In this document: positions 40,755 through 50,908 of the stretch, piece after piece
Numbering within the stretch: position 1 is the first letter of the stretch
Layout: each line of letters opens with the position of its first letter
From: Zopfochytrium polystomum
Lineage: Eukaryota > Chytridiomycota > Chytridiomycetes > Chytridiales > Chytridiaceae
Length of the DNA: 64,000 nt
Direction of reading: 5' to 3'
NCBI GenBank assembly: GCA_025765615.1
Contig: JAIVFJ010000223.1
Location: forward strand, 1 to 64,000
The notes under the pieces: generated by a model
The model's database searches: none
What the model saw: the letters and a program-made list of their open reading frames with translations, nothing else
What the model was told of the DNA's origin: nothing
Translations under genes and position numbers: made by a program

Positions 40755-41873
40755 CTGCACTATTCCCTCACACTTGTATTTACAATTTCTATAGAGATTT
40801 TAGGATCTCAGGTTTCTGTAAAATTTTCCAATCAAGAGCTGAAGCCCTTGTTGCCAATAGCCCACTTCATGCCCTGTTGGAAATTACTTCTTGATTGGCT
40901 GGCTCCACTTATCATGTGAGGTCCCTTTCAAGGTGCTGGAACCAAAAATCCGAACAAAGGATATCTGTAATGCTCCATTGGCGCTATGGCACCCGTCATT
41001 TGGGTGTGACAGATATGTGGTACAATAAGAATCCAGTGTTTGTCTCATGATCAGTTTAGGATACTGATATCCCTGCACACACCATGCTTATCAGCTCTGT
41101 TGACCTTTAGGGTTGATTCCGCAAAAAGCAGAAACAAGGTATCTATCATGAAAAACCATTGTGCAGTTTGCTGAAATTTGTTTTGTGTTGCCAACACCCA
41201 CACAGCCACAACCAAGAACACCTTTGCGCTGGCCTTTTCATGTTAGGCAGAACTGACTGGTTAGCAGCAAGAGGCACAAGACAGACCTGAACCTATTGTG
41301 GCTGTCAGTTATTGTGATACACTGGCTTGCACTGTTGACAAAGACTCCGAGTATAGTGGAGCAGAAACCCAGCGAAAACAGTTTCCACCTCCTCCAATCA
41401 AGCAGATAGTATCCCTGCTAAGTAAGAACATAAGACACAAATGCATTGGTTGGATAAGGGTCAACATAGCATTGCAAAAGCGCAATCTCCGCAGCACCTA
41501 CTGACTACCGATGGCTGTCAGCATGGATACCCTTAGCAACGTTGAATCAATTCCGTGATGTTATCACTCCACTGGTTCCTCTGAATTGGATTTTTTTTTC
41601 AGGATTATATCAGGAAATGGACCCTTTTGACCTAACCTAACTGAGCCCCCAAGCCTTAAACTACACACCTTTGTTGTCAACTGCATGACCATTCTTGGCA
41701 TTCGACGTATATCCAGCTGCACAGCCAATTGCTGCAGCCAATGCCCTCCCCCTTACCTTATCTTGGACTGCCTTCAGACACTGAGTATTGTCACTGGTAC
41801 TTGTGCAATAACCTCGCAAGTCGCAGGACCAGTTTGCAGCCCATCTGCAAGCTCCAACCATAGCTCTGCGCAT
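40755..41873. repeat. Spacer containing a dispersed repeat
   Basis: 41240-41415 is a second copy of the family seen at 33600-33830; the rest is unrecognised. Confidence 0.55.
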
Positions 41874-41933
41874 GACTGTAATGGTTTCTGCCTGGTGCCA
41901 TCATGAGGTCCCCAGTTCGAACCTGGGTGGTCA
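41874..41933 (+). pseudogene. tRNA-like relic with intact T-arm
   Basis: T-arm CCCAG-TTCGAAC-CTGGG is perfect and outer strands GACTGTA/TGGTC partly pair, but D and anticodon arms cannot be drawn. Confidence 0.3.
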
Positions 41934-43009
41934 GATGCACTATACTCAGCACTGACTGCTCATTTGTTCATTCCAAGCTACTGCAACTGACATGCGCTCC
42001 ACGTGTGATGCAATTTGCGTGGTGGTGCCAACTGCTGATAATCTCTTCTTTTGCATCAGCAAGCAGTCCCCATGCTTGTCTGTGGTTGAACCTTCATTGC
42101 ACAGGAGAAAGGCTTCAGCATCGGCCACAGCTCAAATACTCTTACAACTACTGGGGCTTGGCAGTGTTCTATGTTGCAATTGTTTCCCACTTTTTGGTCT
42201 TCTTCAAGTAGCTGAGGCCAGTTTCCTGTTGGAAACATAACTGGCGCTGGTCAGTGGTACTAGAAGTCAAAAGACTGCTAGTTTATTGATCCAGTTTCCT
42301 ACCTTCACATTCTGCATCCAACTGTGACAAAATTTGATGAGAGGATTGCAAACTGTTGCCCCAAAGACTCAGTGCCAATAGAGAGGGCAGCCTCACCCAA
42401 ACTAAGTCTCCACTCTCCTGTAAAGGCTGCAGTCTGCTTATCTCAGATAAATTGGTTTCTTTGCAGTACTAACTCTGCCAAAAAATCGTAAAATCTGGCC
42501 AAAGTTGGCATAAAATGGGCACTGAAATACCACATCGTGTGTCCTACAGTAAAACCCAACAAATTTTATGGAAAACTCAAGAAATATCCAAGATCATCTG
42601 AAATATCCAACAAGAAGCAGATAATTAGGATACTTTGCCTTTTCCTGATACTTTCTCAATCAAATTTCTTTGGATTTTGGACACAATATGGAGTTCTCCA
42701 ATGCGTATTTTATACCAACTTTGGCAGGATTTTACAAATTTTTTTGGTGGAGTTAGTGAAAATAATAAAATAAAATAAAAAAGGAAAAAAAAACCCCAAT
42801 AGAGATAAGCAGACGACAGCCTTACTCTCCCTGGGGCTGAAGGGCTCATTGTTGCAGTTGGGGAAATCTTTCTCGATTGTCACACAAAACCAAGTTGAAT
42901 CCATGCTTTGGGCTCCAGACATTGCCTGCACCAGTGCCGGAAAGGGAGCTGGAACTGAGTAACTCAAACACTGTCAATAATAAACATATGGACTGTGTAG
43001 GTCTTTAAA
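41934..43009. other. Spacer, nothing recognised
   Basis: AT-rich; A-rich tract at 42760-42793. Confidence 0.4.
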
Positions 43010-43081
43010 TGACCCCTACGTGATTTGAACACGCAACCTTTCGATCTGGAGTCGAATGCTCTACCGTTGAGCTAAGGAGTC
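43010..43081 (-). tRNA. tRNA-Trp(CCA)
   Basis: Acceptor GACTCCT/AGGGGTC, D-arm GCTC-AACGGTA-GAGC, anticodon arm TTCGA-CTCCAGA-TCGAA, T-arm GCGTG-TTCAAAT-CACGT, discriminator A. Confidence 0.93.
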
Positions 43082-43677
43082 CACACATAGGCCAATCCAG
43101 ATCTGAATAATTACGTTTTTGTCATACTCATGTCACACTCCATGGAAATCATGCACAATGGATTGTCATGACTTGTCCACTGCCAGATATCCTGCATTCC
43201 ATAAAACTCAGTCTTGGAAAGGATAAGGACTCATTCTGATCCTTAAGACTGCATTTCCTATGTGATTCAATTTGATTCAATCCTTTGACCTCAAAATGCA
43301 ACTTTCCCAAAGGGTTTTGTTATCTTGTTTGGAAAACAGTGGCACAGACTGGCACAATGGCACTGTAGGTTGCCCTCCTCAAGTTGTGGAAGGTTTAAAC
43401 ACTGTCTGGTCTGCCATTTCCAAACCGCTGAGGTTTGTGGCCTGCTAGACGCTCCATACAGCGCGAGGCCTGGGGAGCGAGGTGATGGCAGACAACAGGC
43501 AGCAACAAACAGAACTCAGCTCTGTGTGCTAATAACATAAGGGCATGTTGGAAGGAAACAAAATGAAGAAGAAAAGGAAGCTTTCTTCTTTTCCTTTTTT
43601 TTTTTTTTTTTGGAAAGAGGATCTGATGCGAAGTTTTGTCCACAAACATGGTCCTTACGGTTTGCTGCCCAGGGCAC
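43082..43677. other. Spacer, nothing recognised
   Basis: T run at 43597-43612; no gene. Confidence 0.4.
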
Positions 43678-43749
43678 GGCTGCATAGTGTAGGGGTTATC
43701 ACATCAGATTTTGATTCTGGGAACCCCGGTTCGAATCCGGGTGCGGCCT
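43678..43749 (+). tRNA. tRNA-Gln(TTG)
   Basis: Acceptor GGCTGCA/TGCGGCC, D-arm, anticodon arm TCAGA-TTTTGAT-TCTGG giving TTG, T-arm CCCGG-TTCGAAT-CCGGG, discriminator T. Confidence 0.9.
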
Positions 43750-44753
43750 CAACATTTGGGTGGACAATCTCCCCACAGTGGAAATTGTGATGGTGGGGGC
43801 CTTGAAGACTCCCACAATCAGTCTGGAGTGTTGAGGGGAGGCTGGTTGGTGGTGCTGCCAAACAGAGGCAGGTGACACTGAGCAGGTTTTTTGCTCTTGT
43901 TTTTCTAAGTACACTGGGCAGTGATTGCTTTGTCAAAGCATAGCAAATAAATAATGCGAGGGGCTTAAATGCAATTCGCTTTGATGGGTACAAGTTGATC
44001 CAATAAATTGGTATTGCTGTTTTGCTCCATGACTGTTTCTGTGCGGAGAAAAAAAAAAAAAAAAAAACAACCTGAGCAGAGCCTCCAGACAGAGCTTGTT
44101 TCATAGCTAAAATGATCAAAAGTGGCAGTGGCAAGAGTGGTTCAACCTCTAAGGCGAGACCTTTTCTTGTTTTTGACTGTTTTTATGGGCAAAACTAAAT
44201 GCAAAAAACAATTTGGGAATGCAGGAGACTGACCTGACAAACATCGACAACAAAAAGAAAAGAAAACCTTTTATCTTATTCTTTGCTGCCTTGCAGCATA
44301 TCAAAAACTGTCACGCTTGGATTGCTGTTCAAACAAAATGGGAAAAGTTTTTCTGGACAAACCAACAGACCCCCCACTTTTTTTTTTCTGCGCAGTGTCG
44401 ATTACAATCTGCGCACAGCAACACTTTTAAACAAAGCAGCAATATTTGTCCCTTTTTTCTGGCCATGGGGAGGACACAATTACACCTGAGTTGCGTCATG
44501 TTGGAGCCTCACCTGGGAATGACTCAGGCTTTCTCTCCTTGAATTTGCTGCCCCACCAGGTGGGCTCTTGAAAACAAAGACCAGAGTGTATATAATGGAA
44601 CTTTTTGGAACAAAGTTCTAGTCATGTAATGCTGCAGGTGTGGTCCCACTCTGAGCACACTGACCAACTTTGCTGTTCTTGCTGGAAAATGCGTTGGAGA
44701 AGGATGAGATACTAGTCAACAGAGTAACAATGGTAATTTGCCACATTCATAGG
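43750..44753. other. Spacer, nothing recognised
   Basis: Includes an A run at 44050-44066. No gene seen. Confidence 0.4.
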
Positions 44754-44808
44754 CACAACAGTGGGTTCAGTGGCAGAATTATTACCAGACGCACAGTAGG
44801 CCTGTGCC
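44754..44808 (+). pseudogene. tRNA-Gly(GCC) 5' relic
   Basis: Matches the 5' two thirds of 37533-37603 (CAACAGTGGGTTCAGTGGCAGAATTAT) with a damaged anticodon arm; the T-arm is missing. Confidence 0.55.
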
Positions 44809-44975
44809 CTCAAACACTCTGTCCATCCAATACCTTTTTAGGGCTCTGGAGCCACCTTCCTGATTTAGGAACTGAAACCCACACAAGACCCCTTCACCAG
44901 CCCAGCCCCCATCTTTTGCCAACAGAACAAACACCACAAACAGACAGTAGAACTGGGACAAGAAAGAGGAGAATT

Positions 44976-45049
44976 TGGTCACATCCAGACTCGAACTGGA
45001 GACCGTCTGTGTGTTAGACAGACGTGATAACCAACTACACCATGTGACC
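44976..45049 (-). tRNA. tRNA-Val(AAC)
   Basis: Acceptor GGTCACA/TGTGACC, anticodon arm TCTGT-CTAACAC-ACAGA giving AAC, T-arm TCCAG-TTCGAGT-CTGGA, discriminator A. Confidence 0.93.
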
Positions 45050-45795
45050 CATGCGAACATTTCGTGGGGTTTGCAAAATCTTGTGGGTAGAACGACAACA
45101 ACCAGTTTAGCCAAGTAAACAAATAGGCTAGCATGTCTGACTCTTCTACCGTGCTGATACTTTGCCTTGTGTCAAATGTGTCTCACTTAGGAACATCATA
45201 CAATTATAAAGAGGCTGAGTGCAGATTTGTGCCTCACTGTAAATGAAAGGGGGGAAAAAGAAAAAAACCAAAACGGCTTTCCTGATTAAGTGCAAGTGGT
45301 ATGACTTGAACACAGTTCTGGAGTATGCACACAATCAATGGGCAGTGCTGGAGAACAGCTTCCTTTAAGGCTGGCATCTGAGAAAGTGGAGACTGGACCT
45401 CTGCTGGATCTCTGCTGGATCTGCTCCAAACCTCTGGCGGATGTGGTGGACAGATATGGTTACTGCCCACACCTGCCTCACAGATAATTCCCAGTCACTG
45501 ATATGCAAAAAGACCAAATATCTGCACAATCTGCTGACAAAGTCCAGACATCCGCCCTCCACCAGATATCTGGGTCTTTAAACAGATATGAGAACACCAT
45601 GTCTGTGTGTATTCTTGGATACGGAGCTCTTAGTATCTGGTCTGAATCCAGCCAGCCTTAGCCTCCTTCCTGGCTGGTTTCAGATTGATTGGAAAATAAC
45701 CCAGAAATGCAGATCAACGTGGAAAGCGCTCTCTGCCAGTAAGGCTCAATAATGGGATAGAACAGGCCCACTTCCTGCCCACTTCCTGCCAGCCA
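45050..45795. other. Spacer, nothing recognised
   Basis: No supported feature. Confidence 0.4.
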
Positions 45796-45873
45796 TGCCT
45801 TCTACCAGAATCGAACTGGTGACCTTCTCCTGCCGTCAGGATTCACTCCTGGTACTTGGGAGACGCTCTGCCC
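45796..45873 (-). pseudogene. tRNA-Thr(AGT)-like, 5' truncated
   Basis: 3' acceptor AGAAGGC, T-arm ACCAG-TTCGATT-CTGGT and anticodon stem TCTCC/GGAGA enclosing CAAGTA plus a probable 21-nt intron are present. Sequence 5' of the D-loop (GGGCAGAGCG) is unrelated, so the 5' acceptor and half the D-stem are gone. Confidence 0.6.
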
Positions 45874-46873
45874 GGATTAAATCCTCAACAATGTCCATGA
45901 CTGGTGCGACGACGGACACTGGCAGAGGAATTCCCGATGGCGGGCACCGGGGAGCCCGCGTGGGAAGCTGGGCGGAGCTGCTAAGGGCGGCGGAGGACCG
46001 AGGGGCCTGGCTGTTGAGAAGAAATAATGCACAAGCCCCTTCTTTTGCCAATTTCCTTCTACTTCTTCTTTTTCTCCCTATTCTCCGAGGTCCTTTATAA
46101 TCAGTTCTTGTTTACATTCAGTGATCATGGGAACTTCTTCATCCCCAATCACTGTGCAGGTATGCCTTGATCGTGTTGCACCTTCCCAAGCACATCCTTA
46201 CAATAAATGGGAACTTCTTCATCCCCAATCACTGTGCAGGGCGCCTAGATCGCCCTCAACACTGGCGGCTAGGTTGGTGCTTGACAGACAATGGCGGCGA
46301 CTGAGGACCCCTAGGGCGCAACCGAGCTTGAGGACACCACGGACTGGGCGGAGACGGATGAGGCAACGAAGACGGCGATGGCGAGGTTGAGCTGGTCTGC
46401 ATTAATTTGGGCTGCTTGAGTGAAAGGTGTTTGTGGTTGGCCAGAGAGAAGGATATGCTTTCTTTCTTTCTTTCTTCCTTCTTTTTTTTTATATTTTTTT
46501 TGAAGGTGCACGAAAGAGGAACGTTTACAATATATACCTGGGGAGAGTTAGATCGGGTCCATTTGTTCTTTCTTTGCCGCATAGCAACAAAGCTTCGGCG
46601 GTTCCTCGCTGTGGCTGGATGTCTCGTTCTATGTGAAACCTCGCAGTCACCCTAGGGGCAGTCCCCGACCAGGTAAGACTGTTCCTGTCAGACGCCTAAT
46701 GCGAGGGAATTAGGAGTTGATTGTTCGCCATATGAATTTGACCCGTTTCTCGTCGTCCGGGTCGTCCCGCTCCCGGTCTTCAGAAATCAGAAATTGGCGT
46801 TTCTTCTGCCGGCGTCAGCTGAGCCTCGGGTACGCCGCAGCGCGCATGCGAGTGCGCTACTTCAAGGCGGGAT
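45874..46873. repeat. Spacer with a 34-bp direct repeat
   Basis: The same 34 bp (ATGGGAACTTCTTCATCCCC.. to ..GTGCAGG) occurs at 46127-46160 and 46207-46240, 80 bp apart. CTTT-rich tract at about 46457-46500. No gene. Confidence 0.7.
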
Positions 46874-46936
46874 CTTTTTTTATTTTTTATATTGTTCCGG
46901 CCCCAAAGGGGCTCGCGGAAAGAGAAAGAGCCATCA
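46874..46936 (+). repeat. Dispersed hairpin-bearing repeat, copy 2
   Basis: T-rich stretch, ATATTGTTCC, hairpin GCCCCAAAGGGGC, then GGAAAGAGAAAGAGCCATCA; matches the minus strand of 4858-4916. Confidence 0.7.
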
Positions 46937-47174
46937 ATGGTGAACTGTAATAGACTACATCCAGGTATCACCTCAGCAAACCCACCCCATGCGCTATGGA
47001 CTTATAGGGTGGTCAGGCATCTCCACCACACCACTCCTTGTGATTCAAGACCATACTCTTTCTTGTTACCTTCAACAGCTGGCGTTGTGACTTGAACCCT
47101 GGGCCCTTGAGGGACAGATACCCGGACCCCCATGCTTTCCCAGCTGGGCGGGATCAGTTGCTTGAGTTAAATTT

Positions 47175-47211
47175 CCTATTTCCAAGCCAAAGGTTTTGGC
47201 TTGGAAATAGG
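47175..47211. repeat. Perfect 17-bp palindrome arms, 3-nt loop
   Basis: CCTATTTCCAAGCCAAA and its exact reverse complement are separated by GGT. No T-tract follows, and the DNA is nuclear eukaryotic, so this is not read as a terminator. Confidence 0.9.
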
Positions 47212-47274
47212 TGAGTGGTCGTTATGCGGAGAGGGGAAAGGAGTGATCGCGCGTGGATCGCTTCCCCACACGGG

Positions 47275-47383
<109 letters not shown>

Positions 47384-47900
47384 CATGGATTCGTTCGCGA
47401 AGACGACGGCCTTCGGCTGTCGTCGCCACAAGAGGCGTCAACAGCGGGCGCTTGGTGGGCTCTCGGTGGGCGGGTGTGACCACGTGGAGCGCAATCGCAC
47501 GACGAAGGCCTCACGGCCTATCTCTCTCCCCCTCCGTGTACCCTTTCCCAAGCGGATTCGCTCGCGACGACGACGGCATTTCCACCGCAGTCGCCGCTAC
47601 GCGGCGTCAGCGGACGTTCTCCACTCTTTTCCCCCTTTCTAAGTACCCTCTCATTTAGCGACGGCGGTTGGCGTCTTCTTTTTCCCTTTCTCTTCCTCTC
47701 TGGTCTCTCGGTTTCGGCCAGGCGTGCGGCCGTGCGCCTGCGCAACCGGCGAGGTGGCTGCAACGACGACGGCCTTTGGCCGTCGTCGCCGTGAAGAGAG
47801 GCGCGGGCGGGCGTTCTCCATCACCTTTTCTCTCTTCCTATGTACCTTTTGAATGGTGGACTCGCTTGCGACGGCGGGCCATGCAACATTGCGTGATGAC
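47384..47900. repeat. Diverged tandem array with GC-rich hairpins
   Basis: Units of about 165-200 bp each carry a GACGACGGCC..GGCCGTCGTC-type inverted repeat (47400-47425, 47564-47595, 47762-47795), a GATTCGCTCGCG-like phrase and a pyrimidine tract ending TTCTCCA/CTTTT. No coding recognised. Confidence 0.6.
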
Positions 47901-48135
47901 GATAGTGGTGAGGAGACAGTCTCCGCCGCGGAACGGCGCGGTTCTTCTTAGAATCATCTTTGCGTTTACTCAAAACTCCATTTCCTTTCTGCTGTTTTGC
48001 TCTTACTCGATCGAACGTCGCCCCCCAGCCAGAGGCTAATTAGCGTTCGTTACTCCCTTGTCCCCAGGGTCTGTGATCGACAACACTTGAGACTCGACGA
48101 TTGAATTCTCACACGAGGATACATTGAAAGTAGAA

Positions 48136-48402
48136 ATGCAAAGGGACCCTCTTCTCTACGAACTGTGCGCTATGCTATCTGCCACCTTTCTCATGCTCGT
48201 TGTTAACGTGCAGTGGATCTCCGTGAAGTTTATTAGCCAAGGTGTCTACATATACTCGAGGAACTCGATTGCCCCACCCCTATTCGAGCATGGGCCATTC
48301 TTCTTGTCTATGAAGAGCCCGTATCTGACTTTTATCCCATTCGTTGTATTTGTAGCTGCGCAAATCCCAGCTGTAAGGAGGGGCTTGGGTCTTGCAGCTT
48401 GA
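48136..48402 (+). CDS. Small hydrophobic ORF (uncertain)
   Basis: ATG at 48136 opens an 88-codon frame: MQRDPLLYELCAMLSATFL with a following hydrophobic run (VVNVQWISVKFI), a loop with Ser/Asn/Pro and a second membrane-like segment (YLTFIPFVVFVAAQIPAV), stop at 48400. Two predicted membrane helices make it more credible than neighbouring ORFs, but there is no family, splice evidence or promoter. It could be a fragment of a larger membrane protein. Confidence 0.25.
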   Translation: MQRDPLLYELCAMLSATFLMLVVNVQWISVKFISQGVYIYSRNSIAPPLFEHGPFFLSMKSPYLTFIPFVVFVAAQIPAVRRGLGLAA

Positions 48403-49254
48403 GGATTTAAAACTGCACCATTCTCACTGCACAGGTAGTCTGCGCTCAATACAAGGCGAAAGATCGTCTCCAATGACAGAGAGAGTAGGCGGCGTTCTGC
48501 GATTGTAGCGAGAGAGAGAGGGGGGGAGAGAGAGAGAGAGAAGCTGAGCAGCATGAGCAGCCGAAGGCCATGAGTGCAGCCTGTCGAAATTGTCCAGGTG
48601 GCTGAATCGTTCAGTCCAGTTTTCGTGATGGTGGCAGCAACGAAGTCTCAGCAATGTCAAAGGCGAATTCGCGGCCAAACCCGCAGTCGCAGCAAAAAAG
48701 GTGAGGTTGACGGTGGTGGCAAAGCCGCCTCGATATTGAAGTCGGGGTCGCGGTCGAAAATTGCAGCCAAAGGCCGCGATTGCGGCGAAATGGTGGTGGT
48801 GACAACGTTGAGATTGCGACTGAAGGCCGCGATTGCGAGTAGCGAGACTGGTGTAGAGATCGCAAATTGCGCTATTAGCGCCGTTGTTTCGAAAATAGTC
48901 ACGAGAAAAAAAACTGACAGTGCGACAACCCTTGGAACAGCCCGTCGCGATTTTCGCCGACGGTCCCAAAACGCAGCGCAGCACACCGCCAGCCCTGGCA
49001 GTAAGAGAGACTGGAGGCAACAATGAAGTTGTGCACTCTAGGCTCGACCAAAACACCCGGATCAAAGGGAGTGTCGTTGCACAAGGAAGTAAAGATTGCA
49101 GTATCATCCAGACTGGAACAGAGAATCACTGAATCGAAGGAAGAGCGAAAGCATTTTGGAGTATTCTGAGGAAAGTGCATTGAAGTAGAAGTTGCAGTAG
49201 CTGAGTGTAAAACGGTTTCACCAGGATCAAAAGCTATCAAGGCTTTGATCCTGC
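48403..49254. other. No gene assigned
   Basis: GA tract at 48512-48540 and two phrases GGCCGCGATTGCG at 48771-48783 and 48828-48840; otherwise unrecognised. Confidence 0.4.
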
Positions 49255-49420
49255 TTTGGCTCGTCGCTCACGGCAAAGAACCTCGCCCTGGCACTCGACG
49301 CCGGCAAGGACGCAAAGGCCGCGGTCACCCTCGGCGCTGTCGCCGCCCAGGTCTACCGCATCGTCGCAGCCACAGAGGGGCTCGAGAAGAAGGACTTTTT
49401 GGTCGTGTACCGGCTGCAGT
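49255..49420 (+). pseudogene. 3-hydroxyisobutyrate dehydrogenase-like C-terminal fragment
   Basis: The plus frame reads LTAKNLALALDAGKDAK, TLGAVAAQVYRIVAATEGL and EKKDFLVVYRLQ. This follows the C-terminal helical domain of beta-hydroxyacid dehydrogenases (L-x-x-K-D-L-x-L-A-L-D-A ... P-L-x-A-x-x-x-Q-x-Y-x-x-x-x-x-x-G-x-x-x-x-D-F-S-x-V). The N-terminal Rossmann domain is absent. The fragment ends exactly where a tRNA-Cys half begins on the other strand, sharing CTGCAG at the join. Family call is moderate; a chimeric dead fragment is the reading. Confidence 0.6.
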
Positions 49421-49450
49421 GGACCGCTCTACCACTGAGCTATAGGGCCC
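49414..49450 (-). pseudogene. 5' half of a tRNA-Cys(GCA)
   Basis: GGGCCCT acceptor strand, D-arm GCTC-AGTGGTA-GAGC, then GTCCA-CTGCAG ending inside the anticodon loop (GCA). The 3' half is absent. Confidence 0.65.
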
Positions 49451-50309
49451 TGTGCTGTGCCACACAATACAAGGATTGTTGTCACGCCAGACTGTTGTTT
49501 TGTTTTTTTTGTGAAATGGAGCTTTGCTTGCTGGTGATGTTTGAATTACCCCTCTTTGCAAGCTCCTCCTCAAGCCTCACGTGTCGTGTGTCAAATCCTC
49601 CCATGCTAGTGTATTCCCACCAGTTGGGCAGGATTAGGATGAGACAGCAGCATTACACAGGACCAGTTCATTTAATCCCACACAAGGCACTCACGCTTCG
49701 CTCAATCGCATCTATTTCCCCACGAGCACAAACAGAGATTACAGAGAGAGAGAAGAAGGGAGAGAGAATGGATGAAAGTGGGTGGCTCACACATCCCTCA
49801 TCTCCCCCACTGTAGAGAGTGATAAGACTTTACACTAATCACATCAAATGCAAAGGAGGTCTGATTTGGGCCTGAAACAAAAAGTTAAATCAAGACGTTT
49901 AGCTGAATAAGCTATTTCCATTTGATTCAAAATTCCTCTCTGGTAATGTCTCCCATTTGAGGCGATTTAGCCAATCAAAAATGTCAGTCATATTGCACAG
50001 CGCTTACCCTGTGTCAGTCACGCTGCCCTGGAACTATTATAGCGTGCATATCATTCAATATGTGTCAATTATGCATAACAGAGTTTTTTTCTTTCTCTTA
50101 AAGTTGGGGAGAAGGACCACCCACAAACACACATCTCCACTTCATTCACTCGGCGTAGGCTGTTTACACATCCAGTCCACTGCACAGCGGGTTACTTCTT
50201 TCTCAACACTTTCCTTCATTGAAATAACCTTTTTCTGGCTGGCATTGTGTGTTGAGAGTGGCCAAGACAGTCCTACTAATTCAGCCACTGTGTTGGGCTG
50301 CTCTCGAGA
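49451..50309. repeat. Spacer with dispersed repeat
   Basis: 50005-50160 is a further copy of the family at 33840-34014. The rest is unrecognised. Confidence 0.5.
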
Positions 50310-50606
50310 ATGAGCAGTGCGCTACTGAAAATCAAGGAACACAAAAAATCAAGAACATTCCTCCCAGCAAGTGAGAGCCAATTCGCACCAGCTCGGGCCG
50401 GGGTTGGAGCACGCACCGTAATGGGAGAACCACAGCACAGCGCCACTGCATTCGCCCCAGATAGATTGGGTGCACCATGGTTCAAGGCTCCACAGGATTT
50501 TTCAATCCCTTGTTCTTCCGTGTTCAAAAGCGCCTTGGGTACCATCGGAAGAAAAGTCGTTCCCGTGGAGAGTTTCGAACACCTGGACTTCATCGCTCCC
50601 GGTTAA
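50310..50606 (+). pseudogene. Possible lipase-like C-terminus
   Basis: The frame ends ALGTIGRKVVPVESFEHLDF followed by IAPG and a stop at 50604. EHLDF near the C-terminus resembles the catalytic-histidine motif (E-H-x-D-F) of acid-lipase type alpha/beta hydrolases. The preceding 70 codons are not recognisable. This is a single-motif call. Confidence 0.25.
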
Positions 50607-50908
50607 GTCTTTTGAGCCGAACATCATCAGCAGTTGGCATTTTCTCGAAGGGTTCGGGAATCTGAAAGCTGCCAGGAACCACCAAGACCTCTGATGTCCA
50701 CCGCCCAAAGCCCAAAGAGAGCGGCAGGAGGGGCCTCAACGCTCCCGAACGCATTTGGGCCCGCGTGGGCAGTTAAGCCCCCAACCAATTTCGCGATACG
50801 ACGACGTCGAAGTTCCTTCACCAGTAGCACATGTAAATAGCACTCTAAAAATATCTCTACGTCGCACGCGTATACCCACATCACTCCATCCCCCCTTTTT
50901 CCCTCCGA
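50607..50908. other. 5' flank of the large GC-rich gene
   Basis: Contains an AACCAAT phrase near 50782 on the plus strand about 125 bp before the ATG at 50909; no TATA box is obvious. Confidence 0.35.

Noticed and set aside
45795..46100. 101-codon plus ORF over the tRNA-Thr relic
   Set aside because: Its first part is antisense tRNA and the rest has no recognisable domain.
47080..47160. Minus-strand tRNA-like segment with CAGCTGG/CCAGCTG ends
   Set aside because: Outer pairing exists, but the anticodon arm is not a valid seven-base loop and there is no class II variable arm for the implied anticodon.
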